This document shows positions 11,230 through 21,153 of a stretch of 64,000 nt of DNA, in pieces (the stretch's first letter is position 1; every line of letters starts with the position of its first letter). The DNA is taken from the NCBI GenBank assembly GCA_015350385.1, contig WNKI01000005.1, positions 1,434,505 to 1,498,504 of the forward strand. Reading direction: 5' to 3'. Both the position numbers and the translations under genes were made by a program. The notes beneath the pieces were generated by a model, which searched no databases, was not told the DNA's origin, and worked only from the letters and a program-made list of their open reading frames with translations. Source of the stretch: Aculops lycopersici. Its lineage: Eukaryota; Arthropoda; Arachnida; Trombidiformes; Eriophyidae.

Positions 11230-14184
11230 ATGGCCGGCGATGCTGAAATACACCAATTGAGTCAACAGATTGCAGGACTCCTATCTCAAACCCTCTCGCC
11301 AGACAGGACAACTCGCAAGACAGCAGAGGATGAACTTGTCCGGCTCGAAACCAGCTCTAGAATATATGGTCTAGCTACTCTATATTTAACTCGTCGGAAC
11401 GACCTTGGGGCTGAGGTCCACATAGCCGGCGCTATAGCTTTCAAAAATTATGTGAAACGCCACTGGCACTATGATCCAAATGACGAAGCCAAAGATCAGG
11501 TTGATAGAATAGATCCACAACAGAGGGACATGATCAAGCAGAACATCACTCAGTTCATGATTGACTCACCTGCCCACATCCAAAGACAGCTTAGCGAGGC
11601 AATCACTATTATTGGTAAGAGCGACTTCCCCGAAAAGTGGCCATCACTTATCGTGGAACTGAAGACATCTCTATCGTCGCCGCTAGCTTCAAACTTCAAC
11701 AGTCTACAAGGTATACTACAAACAGCGCATTCGATCTTCTATCACTATCGCCATGAATTCAAATCGGATCGACTATTTACAGAAATCAACCTCGTCATCG
11801 AGCATTTCGCTCAACCCCTGACAGATAGGTTCAAGGATTTAGTCATGGCCACAAAGAACTCACCAAACCCAACTCAATTAGGACAACTATATAAATCTCT
11901 TCTCCTGACAACCGAGATCTATCACAGTCTCATCAGTCAAGACTTGCCGGAGTTCTTCGAGGATCGCTTGAATATCTGGCTACCCCTTTTCATTGAGCTT
12001 CTCTGTGTCAATGATAGAGTTTCAGAACCCCCGATGGTTGTTGAGGATATGAAAGCAGAGATCTGTGATATCGCCAGTTTATTCGTCCAACGTTACAATG
12101 ACGCCGAAAATTCTAAGGAGTACACCCAGAAGTTTGCTGAAAATATTTGGAATCTTCTTGTGACAGCCAGTCAAGATATACAATATGACACACTGGTCAG
12201 TTCAGCTATCAGATTTCTAGTAACAGTTGCACAGCAAATGGAATCCAGATCTCTATTCCAAGATGCCAATGTATTGAACGTTTTGTGTTTGCAAGTCATC
12301 ATTCCTAATCTCACATTTAGAGAGGTCGACGAAGAGCTGTTTGAAGACGATCCAGATGAGTATGTTAAGAGGGATATCGAGGGATCTGATGTTGACACAA
12401 GAAGAAGGGCTGCATGTGATCTGGTAAGAGCGTTGAGCAAGTTCCTGGAGGCTGACCTGGTGAGAATCTTTGGCGGTCATATCGAAAAGCTGCTCAGCGA
12501 TTATCAGTCTAACCCAACATCTTACTGGAAGCACAAAGATCTCGCCATATTCCTTTATTCTGCTATGGCTATCAAGGGATCAACCCGACAGCAAGGAACC
12601 GTTATGATATCTGATCTCGTCAATATCGAAGGATTTTACAACGAAAAGGTGGCTAGCTCACTTGTTGATACGGGTGCTAGCCTGGGAGTGCAAATTCTCA
12701 AGGCCGATGCACTGCGTTACATCACAACTTTCAGAAACTATATCTCTATCAATACATTAGTGGCTAGCTTGCCAGCAATCGTGAAGAATATCACCTCGAC
12801 TAATGTCGTGGTTAGGACCTATGCCTCAATAACTCTTGAGAAGTTGCTCACAATGAGAGATAAAAACAATCAAAATGTGACAGCATTCAAGCCTGAACAA
12901 TTTGAACCATTTTTAGATGAACTTATCAAGACATTATTTGATGCTTTGGATATGCCAGGATCCCCTGAGAATGAACACATCATGAAGGCCATTATGCGCC
13001 TGTTTAGTTTTTCTAAATCAAGTGTGATTATTAGATTTTTGCCAAGTGTTGTGCCTAAGATTACGACAAAGTTGACAATAGTTGCAAAGAATCCAAGCAA
13101 GCCATACTTCAACCACTACTTGTTCGAAACACTGGCTTTGACTATAAGAGCAGCTTGCGCCGAAGACTCGGCCAAGATGTTTCGTGATGAATTTGAGAAA
13201 GTTTTATTCAGCATACTGGACCTTGTGCTAGCCCAGGATGTCCAAGAATTCACACCATATGTATTGCAGCTGCTCAATTTGCTGTTGAAAGCACAACCTG
13301 TAAACGGAGTCTCGGAGAAGTTTGCATCACTTTTTCAAGAGTTACTATCACCAAGACTCTGGGAAAAGCCAGCTATCTCACCTCCTCTAACTGAGTTGAT
13401 GCATACATACATCGAGAAGATGGGTCAAGCTATCGTCGCGCAAGACAAATTGAATCCACTTCTCGGCATATTCCAGAAGTTACTTTTGTCCAAGGCCACC
13501 GATCATGATGGACTAGCTCTATTGGAAACCATGATACTTCACCTGCCTGTCACTGCTTTAGATGCACGTATAAAAGATATTTTCATGTTGATATTCCAGA
13601 GACTTTCAAGCATGAAGACGATGAAGCTTGTCAAGAGTGTACTGGTATGTTTTTCGCTATATGCTTACGTACGAGGCGCCGATGTTCTTGCTTCCGCAGT
13701 CAATCAGATACAAGACAAAATTTTCTCCATGGTTTTGGAGAAACTCTACATTGCTGACGCCAAGAAGGTTACCGGCGCCATCAATCGTCGGGTTTGCATC
13801 AGTGGGATGATCAAGATTCTATCTCAACTTCCACAGATAGAGAGTGGCTCTTACAATCACTTATGGCCACAGCTGCTTATGACCGTCTTGGAAATCTTTG
13901 AACTTCCACCTGAGGTTGTCAAGGACGATGACGATGACCACTTCACTGACATCCAAGAGTCTCTAGATTTTCAAGCTCAATACTCAAAGTTGAATTATGC
14001 AACTGTTAAACGTGACGACCCAACAAAGGATATCACTGATATGAAGATCCTACTAGCCCAGTCTTTGTCGAAACTTTCGATTCAAGCGCCGGGCTATGTG
14101 GCAAACGCAATCAGCGGAATGGATCCTGGCGTCTCGTCTCTATTGCAGAAGTATGCTCAAGTAGCAAATGTTGTAATAAATTGA
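11230..14184 (+). CDS. CSE1L: CSE1L/CAS (exportin-2), importin-alpha re-exporter
   Basis: An uninterrupted 984-residue frame, close to the family's usual 960-975. It starts at the first ATG after the predicted acceptor (gaaATGgcc context). Residues about 25-100 are the importin-beta N-terminal domain that contacts RanGTP (AEDELVRLE; HIAGAIAFKNYVKRHW). The middle carries the highly conserved Cse1 signature VDTRRRAACDLVRAL. The C-terminus is the CAS/CSE HEAT-repeat region ending near the acidic DDDDDHFTD stretch. The family exports importin-alpha from the nucleus with RanGTP so that it can be reused in classical nuclear import. In most animals the gene has many introns; here the coding part has none. 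Confidence 0.97.
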   Translation: MAGDAEIHQLSQQIAGLLSQTLSPDRTTRKTAEDELVRLETSSRIYGLATLYLTRRNDLGAEVHIAGAIAFKNYVKRHWHYDPNDEAKDQVDRIDPQQRDMIKQNITQFMIDSPAHIQRQLSEAITIIGKSDFPEKWPSLIVELKTSLSSPLASNFNSLQGILQTAHSIFYHYRHEFKSDRLFTEINLVIEHFAQPLTDRFKDLVMATKNSPNPTQLGQLYKSLLLTTEIYHSLISQDLPEFFEDRLNIWLPLFIELLCVNDRVSEPPMVVEDMKAEICDIASLFVQRYNDAENSKEYTQKFAENIWNLLVTASQDIQYDTLVSSAIRFLVTVAQQMESRSLFQDANVLNVLCLQVIIPNLTFREVDEELFEDDPDEYVKRDIEGSDVDTRRRAACDLVRALSKFLEADLVRIFGGHIEKLLSDYQSNPTSYWKHKDLAIFLYSAMAIKGSTRQQGTVMISDLVNIEGFYNEKVASSLVDTGASLGVQILKADALRYITTFRNYISINTLVASLPAIVKNITSTNVVVRTYASITLEKLLTMRDKNNQNVTAFKPEQFEPFLDELIKTLFDALDMPGSPENEHIMKAIMRLFSFSKSSVIIRFLPSVVPKITTKLTIVAKNPSKPYFNHYLFETLALTIRAACAEDSAKMFRDEFEKVLFSILDLVLAQDVQEFTPYVLQLLNLLLKAQPVNGVSEKFASLFQELLSPRLWEKPAISPPLTELMHTYIEKMGQAIVAQDKLNPLLGIFQKLLLSKATDHDGLALLETMILHLPVTALDARIKDIFMLIFQRLSSMKTMKLVKSVLVCFSLYAYVRGADVLASAVNQIQDKIFSMVLEKLYIADAKKVTGAINRRVCISGMIKILSQLPQIESGSYNHLWPQLLMTVLEIFELPPEVVKDDDDDHFTDIQESLDFQAQYSKLNYATVKRDDPTKDITDMKILLAQSLSKLSIQAPGYVANAISGMDPGVSSLLQKYAQVANVVIN

Positions 14185-17100
14185 GATTGCGAGAATTGGT
14201 TCAACCCTATCATTCGTCGACTCGAGATTGAACATCCAACTTTTTTCATGACACCACCTACCCTTACTCTTATTATTTCGACCACCCAAGCTTTAATCAT
14301 CTCAATGTTTCCCTAGTGGCACTGAGCTTTGGCCGTGGTGCCCGAGGCAGTTTAAATTTGATTTCTTTGAAAACTAGCGACCTGCATGGATTCTCCTCGG
14401 ATTCCACATCAAGTTAAGGCTGATGCATATCTCTCTAAACCGAACCTTTCACTTTGAAAAGTTCCGCTACGAAATGTGAACAGAAAGAAGTTTACTTCGA
14501 AAAGTAAGCTGCTACCCCGAAGGGCGGAAGTGATGACTGATAAGCGTGAAAAACTTGCCGCCGCTTCTGTTCCTACTAGACTCGAATAATTCTCAAGAGG
14601 GAGAGAGAAAGGCGCTTGCGCTACCTCTGGATATTAGCTTTCCATTCACGTTCTTCTCTTTGCCCCACTCTCCCACCCTTGGCTTGGGGCACTGAAATAA
14701 GCTGCTTTTGCTATCATAGTAGAATTGGTGGAGCGAGAAAGTTGATATTGGCGGCCATCTTGAATTTAGCTGGCCAAAGGTAAGTGTCGCCTCCCATATT
14801 CTAGTCTCGGGCTCTAACTCTCGAATTGAGACTTGGAAGTTGCTAATGCTAGAATTGAGGAGTTGTTCTTGTCCAAGTCTATTTCCTCCTCTAAGCTAAA
14901 CTTTGAATGCTATAAGCACAACATAAACGAACTGGCTAGTCACTTCACCCGAAGTGACTAGTCTCTCTTTAGTTCTTCTCGCCAGCATATCAACTGATGA
15001 CACTAGCACAAGCAGTCCGATATCCAATTTAGTTCTCGCGCCAGAGACTAAGGGTCGTCGTTGTTGCATTGATCGCGTAACAGGAAACTATACCATAGGA
15101 AATATAACTATGCCATCTAAATAAGTGACGGCAAGCGAACGAGTATTTGACAGAGACAGACGATCGGTTGCTTTTTGCTCGGTTACAAGCCATTCGTCGT
15201 TTCAGTAGGTGACTAGTTTGTGGCACAACTCGCTCACCTGACAGGCAACAAGAGGGTTGACGGGAAAGTTGCAAATGATAAGCTCGTAGCCACAATGGAC
15301 TGAAGTAAGCTAACTGATAAGAGTCGGCGACTTTTTCTACATCCAAATCGAAGTGCTTTTCCTATTTCTACCACTAGCCTTGTCGTCGGTTTGGTTGAGT
15401 TAGCCGACGTGAAACTTGGCCTCTGCTCTCGGTGTTCGATTGCAAGTGTACGTTTGTTATGGTTACTGATGCAAACTGCGACAACAGCATGCATCAAGTG
15501 AGCATTCGGCGAGCTGATGCGCTCATCGTAGTCTTTCTCCTCATCATCGTTGCTCTATCTCTCCCTCTCATTCAGATCCACTAACTTGCCTCTCATCGAC
15601 TGATTCCGTAGCTTTGCCGTTTACGAGCGAATAATTCAGTCGGAGAGCTTGGCGATTCTCTAAATTAGAACCGAGTGCGCGGATCATCGTCATCGTACTC
15701 GTCGCAGCCGCCGCTGTTGCGTCCATTGCATCTGAAGGCTGAATCCACATTACCTAATGCGAGTCGTAATTAATCGTCTGTCGCGGCACACTGAGCCAGA
15801 GCATCGACGGCAACTGCTCGCTTACTCGCCGGCCATCCATCGACTGACTGCATCGCCCGGCTGGCCAAGCGACTGGCCATTTGTTATACCCAAGTTGTGT
15901 TTGCTTTCCTGTGCTCACATGATGATTACAAACCTAAAGACGACTCAGCTGGCGACGCTGACTACGAGGAAGATGCCATCTTCCTGCCCCCATGAACTTG
16001 CTGCTCACTTGGACTCTCCGCTCCTCGTCCTCCGCCTCCACATCCGGAGCTCATCTTCGTCGTCGTCGCCATTACGCAACCTCTGCCATCATCGGCAACT
16101 GCGACCGCGATGATTGAGTTGTTTGCATGACGGCAACAACAACTACAGTGCCAATAAGGACGCCAGCATTCATAATTAGCTCGCCCGCTAAACACACAAG
16201 GCAAAGAGTCAATAGGAAAGGCAACAGTAAGAGTAACATCAACTACAAAACAACAACTCTTATGGCAGGCGAGCGCAACAAACACAACTGACGACCCGAT
16301 TAGTTTGCCGGCGTCAAGTTAGAGAATCTTGTTATCACTCGCCAGGAAACTCGTTAACCTCTTTGTTGCATTGGTTCTGTTGTAGTTTGCGCGTGCAATT
16401 TGCATAACATCACAAAAGGCTAGCCATCGTGTAGACGGTTGTGTTCAGCCTGAGGCACGAACACAATCGATTTGCACAGGTCCACTGATTTGGATTTTGG
16501 TTTGGCATTGGGGCGCTTCAATGTTCGACACAAATTTAATGGCCTCTATGTTCACGAGGCAGACTATATCCAACAATGGACGTCAGAATGCTGGCGACAG
16601 GGACCTGGCCAGAATCAGCTCTGGACGACTGGCAAGCTAGTGATGCGCGCAAATGTCGCCAAAGGTCAGTGGTGGCAGATGAGCAATGAGACTCGCGATC
16701 GCTGCCGACAACCTCGAAATGCTTGCGGGCGAGCAGACGACTTTTGCTTGCTCGCCTGTCTGGGAAACAAATTGCTAGTCGTCGTTGGCTTTGGATTTTT
16801 GGTTACGTCAAGACGACAAGTTGATTGACCATAAAGCTCGATGCTCATCGTTGCGTGCTTTAGGTGTCGCGAAAGTCTTAGGTCCAAGCTCCATTCGTTT
16901 GCTAACGCTTCCAGTGTCCATCGTTTCTGCACCACGTGTGGGAGCGCAAGTTGAGTGATTGTATGCATGCACTTTTAGTCCTGTCGATGGTTCCAAATTA
17001 AACTACCGCATTCAGTGCGCAACCAATAAGAGAGTGTGAAATTGACATTCTGTACCACCGCGCACCTAGCGAATGAAAGTGTTTAATTTAGGACACCTCG

Positions 17101-18252
17101 GCCGGTGGATTCGCTCACTCGAACGCGTCCTCTTTAATGCAATTCCACTGTCCCCTGTTTGGGTCGCTCACAGCATGAGTGCAGCAAACCAACGATCAAA
17201 GCTTTTGGGCAGCATTTTCTGCGGAGGAGTGCAGGCTGTTGTGTTTGTTTGAGTGGCCCAAATGCGCAAATCCGCTTGCCATCTCCTCTCGCTGGCTCTC
17301 TTCTGCTTTCATCTTTTCCTCTCTCTCTCTTTCTGTTTCTCGCCCACGAAAAGCGGCACTGCGGCCGCCGCGATTTCAAAGCGAGCCAACACCAACGGCA
17401 ACCAAAACACTGCTCGCAGAGCGTAACTTTCGCACTCATGAAAGGAGCAGCATAAGCAAGCGGCCGGCCCGGCCGCGCAACACAACAGCACTCGAGCGAC
17501 CGCCGGCAGCAGAAGCAGGCAAAAGCAGTGAAAACTAAACTCGGAGAAAAGAAGAGGAGATCCCAAATTGAATCCACTGCTCTTTGGCTGGCTGCCTGTT
17601 TGTTCGTTCGCTTGCTTGCTCGCTGGATGGCTACTGTTGTGTGGTTGTGTTTGTGTTGTGCTCGCACTCTCTTTCTCTCTTCGCACTCAATTTCCTTGCT
17701 GCTGTTGCTTTATTTCCACTCGGCTTCAAAAAACACCAATTCACTCCGCTACCTTCTGGCCGCTATTAGCCCAATTAACCACCAGCCAGCCGAGGAGCGT
17801 TTTGTTATACATATATATTCTTATTATTTATCAGACACCCTAACCTATTGGCAACTCACAGGATTGGACAAATTGAGCGTCTCAATCAGATTCATACATT
17901 AAGTTCAAGAGATTTGAGGCGAAACTTCAGCACAATTATTAGCTGCAAGCAAAAAATTGGAAACAAAAAGCGAACCTACTAGCCGACCAGTAGCGATAAT
18001 ATTCTTGCTGCTAGATTATTGCACGATTCTGGAGCAACTAACCGACAAGAATGAGGTTTTCAAGTGTCAACTGATGACATTGACTCAACTCCACCTCAAG
18101 GTTGCCCATTCATGATATTTTCTAGAGCTGCCAATGCAACAAAAACAACAACGACCCAAACAAAGAGCAAACTTGAAACAGAAACAGAAACAAAAACAAA
18201 AGCAGAAATATATTAGTAAACAGGTGGCCATATTGAAGGAATCTCAAACATA
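14185..18252. promoter_or_regulatory. Intergenic and 5'UTR region upstream of the Caskin-like gene
   Basis: No coding gene is recognised in about 4 kb. A YY1-type element (GCGGCCATCTTG) at 14751-14762 lies just before a strong donor (CCAAAG|GTAAGT, exon end 14779). This arrangement suggests a non-coding first exon of the downstream Caskin-like gene. A perfect 11-bp inverted repeat lies at 14936-14961. The last 300 bases are A-rich and low in CpG, as expected for a 5'UTR, and contain an in-frame stop before the chosen ATG. The remaining open frames are short and overlap on both strands. Confidence 0.45.
14936..14961. repeat. Perfect hairpin, 11-bp stem and 4-nt loop
   Basis: Left arm CTAGTCACTTC at 14936-14946, loop ACCC, right arm GAAGTGACTAG at 14951-14961. 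The arms are exact reverse complements. It lies in the region that may be the first intron of the Caskin-like gene. Function unknown. Confidence 0.85.
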
Positions 18253-20604
18253 ATGAGCCAACAGAGAAAATTGTCGCGACATAGCAGTCGCCAATCTTCC
18301 ACCGGCGAAACAGCTAGCGTTTGCTCGGCCAAGAGTGGCAAGTCTAACGGTAGTGGCGATTACAACTATTCCACTATCTCCACCGCCTCAGTCAATCATC
18401 ATCCTAGCGGAAAGCATCCCCAGCCTCCCATAGCAAGTGGATCCAAGGCAAACGGTCTAACTCGAGCTGCTTTGGGTGGAAGCCAAGATAGTAGCGATAG
18501 TGGGAATGGAACACAAACGAGCATCTTGAATGTTGCCGAGATGCTGCTTCATGGCGTAGCCGACAACGAGATACTGGACAACTGGCTACGCAACATTAGC
18601 TGTGAAGAATTTGTCCAGAATTTTATCAACGCCGGCTATGATATGCCCACGATATCTCGCATAACACCCCAAGATCTCACTGCCATTGGAATCACGGAAC
18701 CTAGTAAGCGATTGAAGATCTTAAGCGAAATCCGCAAACTTAACCTACAAGATGGACTACCAAATTTTGTACCTGCCAGTCTTAATCATTGGCTTAGTCT
18801 CCTTAGATTAGATAAACTCTACTACAAGTCATTGTGTGATCAACAAATAGATACTATTGAAAAGTTATGCCAGCTCACCTGGGAGGATTTTGAAGAGCTA
18901 GGCATCGCCAAATTGGGCCACCAGAAGAGATTGCAACTAGCCATTGAGCGTCTCAAGAGTCTCGAGACAGAAACTAAAAATTCGTCTGCCAAACCAATTT
19001 CAGAGCCAATCTATGACACAAATCCCAGTCAAATACTACTAGTTGCATCTTCTGAGAATCATAGTATGAATGGACCTATTATAAACAAACAATCAAGTAC
19101 CAGTGAACTCTCGTCGACTGGAAGCGGCTCTATGCACAGTGTGTATTCTGCAAATAGCTCCCACTACCAATCAAATTACGCCCCATCAACTGTTTCTGAT
19201 AGCCATATTCAACCTTCAACCATGATGAATCGCGTACACAGCGATACGACTGGACAAAAGCCATTTCCTCAGCCTATTTACGGTCAAGCCTCATCTTCAA
19301 TTTACCAGCAGCTGATGCCACAACAACAACTTCATCAACAACAGATGCAATACCAGCAACAGTATGGTCAACATAAACTGCCCCCACAACAACAGGTGAA
19401 TCCTCCAATGCCATTCTCTAGCGTATCGAGTATGCCAAGTATGCCCACGAATATTAATTCTAATGGCGTGCAGAATTCTCAGGCAATGATGAACCGACAG
19501 TCAATGATGAATGCTTTAGCCAACCTGCCAAAACATCAGCAACAAATATTGCAACAAAGTTCCATATACGCAACTCTTAGTAGACAACCTGGTCGAGTCA
19601 AGCAACCACCTCCTCCAGTCCCAATAAGAACAAATTCACTCAAAACAAATTCACTTATTGACGAGGCTCCCGAGGGCCGACCGCTTCAGAATAACTATAG
19701 CAATTCTCAGACTCAACTGAATAACTTCCATCACATGACGAACACGAATAATCGTAACCAAATGAACTCACAAACACTACTGACCAAAAACAAATCCTTT
19801 AGCGGCAACGCTCATATGGAGGCTTCTCGAGCTCGTTTCCTCAATCGCCAGAGTCAGCAACCCCAACAACACTTGTTATCACAATACCTGCCCCATCAGA
19901 TGCAACAGGCCTTATCAAATCAAAACCACCAGCAACGTATCAATAACACTTGTAGTCAGAACAACCTGTATGGTGCAAACAATAATGTCCCGAACGGAAA
20001 CATGTTGCAAGGTGGTTTGAGCCACCAGCATAATAACATATTTGGACAAATTAACAGTTTGACACAACAAGCCAAGCAACTCGAGATGCGAATGCCAAAT
20101 CGGGAGGATCTAGATCTCAACGCGGACACGAACAGCACTAAAAGTTTAGTATTACAACCCTCGGCATCGTCGTCAATTATTTCGCAAAACAACAACGGCG
20201 CTAACCTCAATGGTACCGATAGTCCAGGTGATAGCGGAAGTAGCAACACCTTGTATAATAGCGCAAGTAGTGGCAGCAATGAACATGGTCTAAACTTGTA
20301 TAATCTCTCATCACCTCAACGTCCAGGCGTAAATGGTAGCAGACCACTTGTGGCAACTGCTAGTAGTAGTACCTTGAATGACGCCAACCACTTACCCCTA
20401 GATACAAGTTCTAAACCAGTCAAAGGACTACCTACGACTTCAAGTGACTGCAACGCCACCACTGGCAAGGACGACGAGTTCCCGCCGCCACCCTCGCCTT
20501 TGTCACTTACAGACTCTGAAGATCACGATATAGGTCCAATGAATCAAGATGGAAACTTCTTAGACATACAACATGGACTTATGACGTTCAAAGTCGGAAC
20601 ATGA
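18253..20604 (+). CDS. Caskin: Caskin-like scaffold with tandem SAM domains
   Basis: A 783-codon frame with an in-frame stop shortly upstream of the ATG. Residues about 105-165 are SAM1 (NAGYDMPTISRITPQDLTAI) and about 172-238 are SAM2 (LTWEDFEELGIAKLGHQK). The pair, in this order and spacing, is the Caskin signature. The remaining 540 residues are low-complexity (Gln, Asn, Ser), with a proline motif (QPPPPVPIR near 455) and a conserved-looking C-terminal DDEFPPPPSPLSL. Caskins are synaptic or axonal scaffolds that polymerise through their SAM domains and bind CASK and LAR-type phosphatases. No ankyrin repeats or SH3 domain precede the SAM pair here, unlike vertebrate Caskins. They are either lost or encoded by undetected upstream exons; none is visible in the preceding 4 kb. 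Confidence 0.88.
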   Translation: MSQQRKLSRHSSRQSSTGETASVCSAKSGKSNGSGDYNYSTISTASVNHHPSGKHPQPPIASGSKANGLTRAALGGSQDSSDSGNGTQTSILNVAEMLLHGVADNEILDNWLRNISCEEFVQNFINAGYDMPTISRITPQDLTAIGITEPSKRLKILSEIRKLNLQDGLPNFVPASLNHWLSLLRLDKLYYKSLCDQQIDTIEKLCQLTWEDFEELGIAKLGHQKRLQLAIERLKSLETETKNSSAKPISEPIYDTNPSQILLVASSENHSMNGPIINKQSSTSELSSTGSGSMHSVYSANSSHYQSNYAPSTVSDSHIQPSTMMNRVHSDTTGQKPFPQPIYGQASSSIYQQLMPQQQLHQQQMQYQQQYGQHKLPPQQQVNPPMPFSSVSSMPSMPTNINSNGVQNSQAMMNRQSMMNALANLPKHQQQILQQSSIYATLSRQPGRVKQPPPPVPIRTNSLKTNSLIDEAPEGRPLQNNYSNSQTQLNNFHHMTNTNNRNQMNSQTLLTKNKSFSGNAHMEASRARFLNRQSQQPQQHLLSQYLPHQMQQALSNQNHQQRINNTCSQNNLYGANNNVPNGNMLQGGLSHQHNNIFGQINSLTQQAKQLEMRMPNREDLDLNADTNSTKSLVLQPSASSSIISQNNNGANLNGTDSPGDSGSSNTLYNSASSGSNEHGLNLYNLSSPQRPGVNGSRPLVATASSSTLNDANHLPLDTSSKPVKGLPTTSSDCNATTGKDDEFPPPPSPLSLTDSEDHDIGPMNQDGNFLDIQHGLMTFKVGT

Positions 20605-20693
20605 CGAAATGTGTTGCCCTTTGGCCAGATGAATTTGTAAGACCTTCGCACCCTGAGGGTTCATGCCCAAACTGGGCCAATGTTAGACCGCAA

Positions 20694-20699
20694 AATAAA
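20694..20699 (+). terminator. Polyadenylation signal of the Caskin-like gene
   Basis: AATAAA 90 bases after the stop codon, the first canonical signal downstream. Confidence 0.7.
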
Positions 20700-21153
20700 A
20701 GTAGAATTTCCCTGCAATCGTCGAGTTGCTATGATGAAGTTTTTCTAAAGTTATATTACTTTCAAGTGGCTTATGTGATGTCCAGCTCCCTGGCAAAAAT
20801 GCCTCAAGGGTGCAGGTAGACAAAACGAAACCGATCGATGTCTGATACGTAGCATGTGCCTGATGGCTACCCTCACCTGAGTGGCGAAAAGGGCGCTGTT
20901 TGAGATCATTAAGGAGTAGAGTAAATTTGCTTGTTGACGAGTATATTTGTCGATCGACGGGCGAAATCATTAGAACGCCAGCCACACCCTCAACTAATTG
21001 CAATTGAGAAGTTTATTGTCTGCAAATAGAGTGAGGCCATCTAACAACGAGTCTGGTGACCATTACCTGTGCGAATGAAACTGGCGCATCATTCGACTGA
21101 CAGCTTGAACAAAAGTCCCGCTGTCAATAGGCCCGTCTCACCTACCCAATCAA
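20700..21153. other. Convergent 3' intergenic gap
   Basis: It lies between the 3' ends of the Caskin-like gene (+) and the coiled-coil gene (-). Nothing coding is recognised. A CAATTG-flanked stretch near 20996-21008 could belong to the 3'UTR of the minus-strand gene. Confidence 0.4.
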
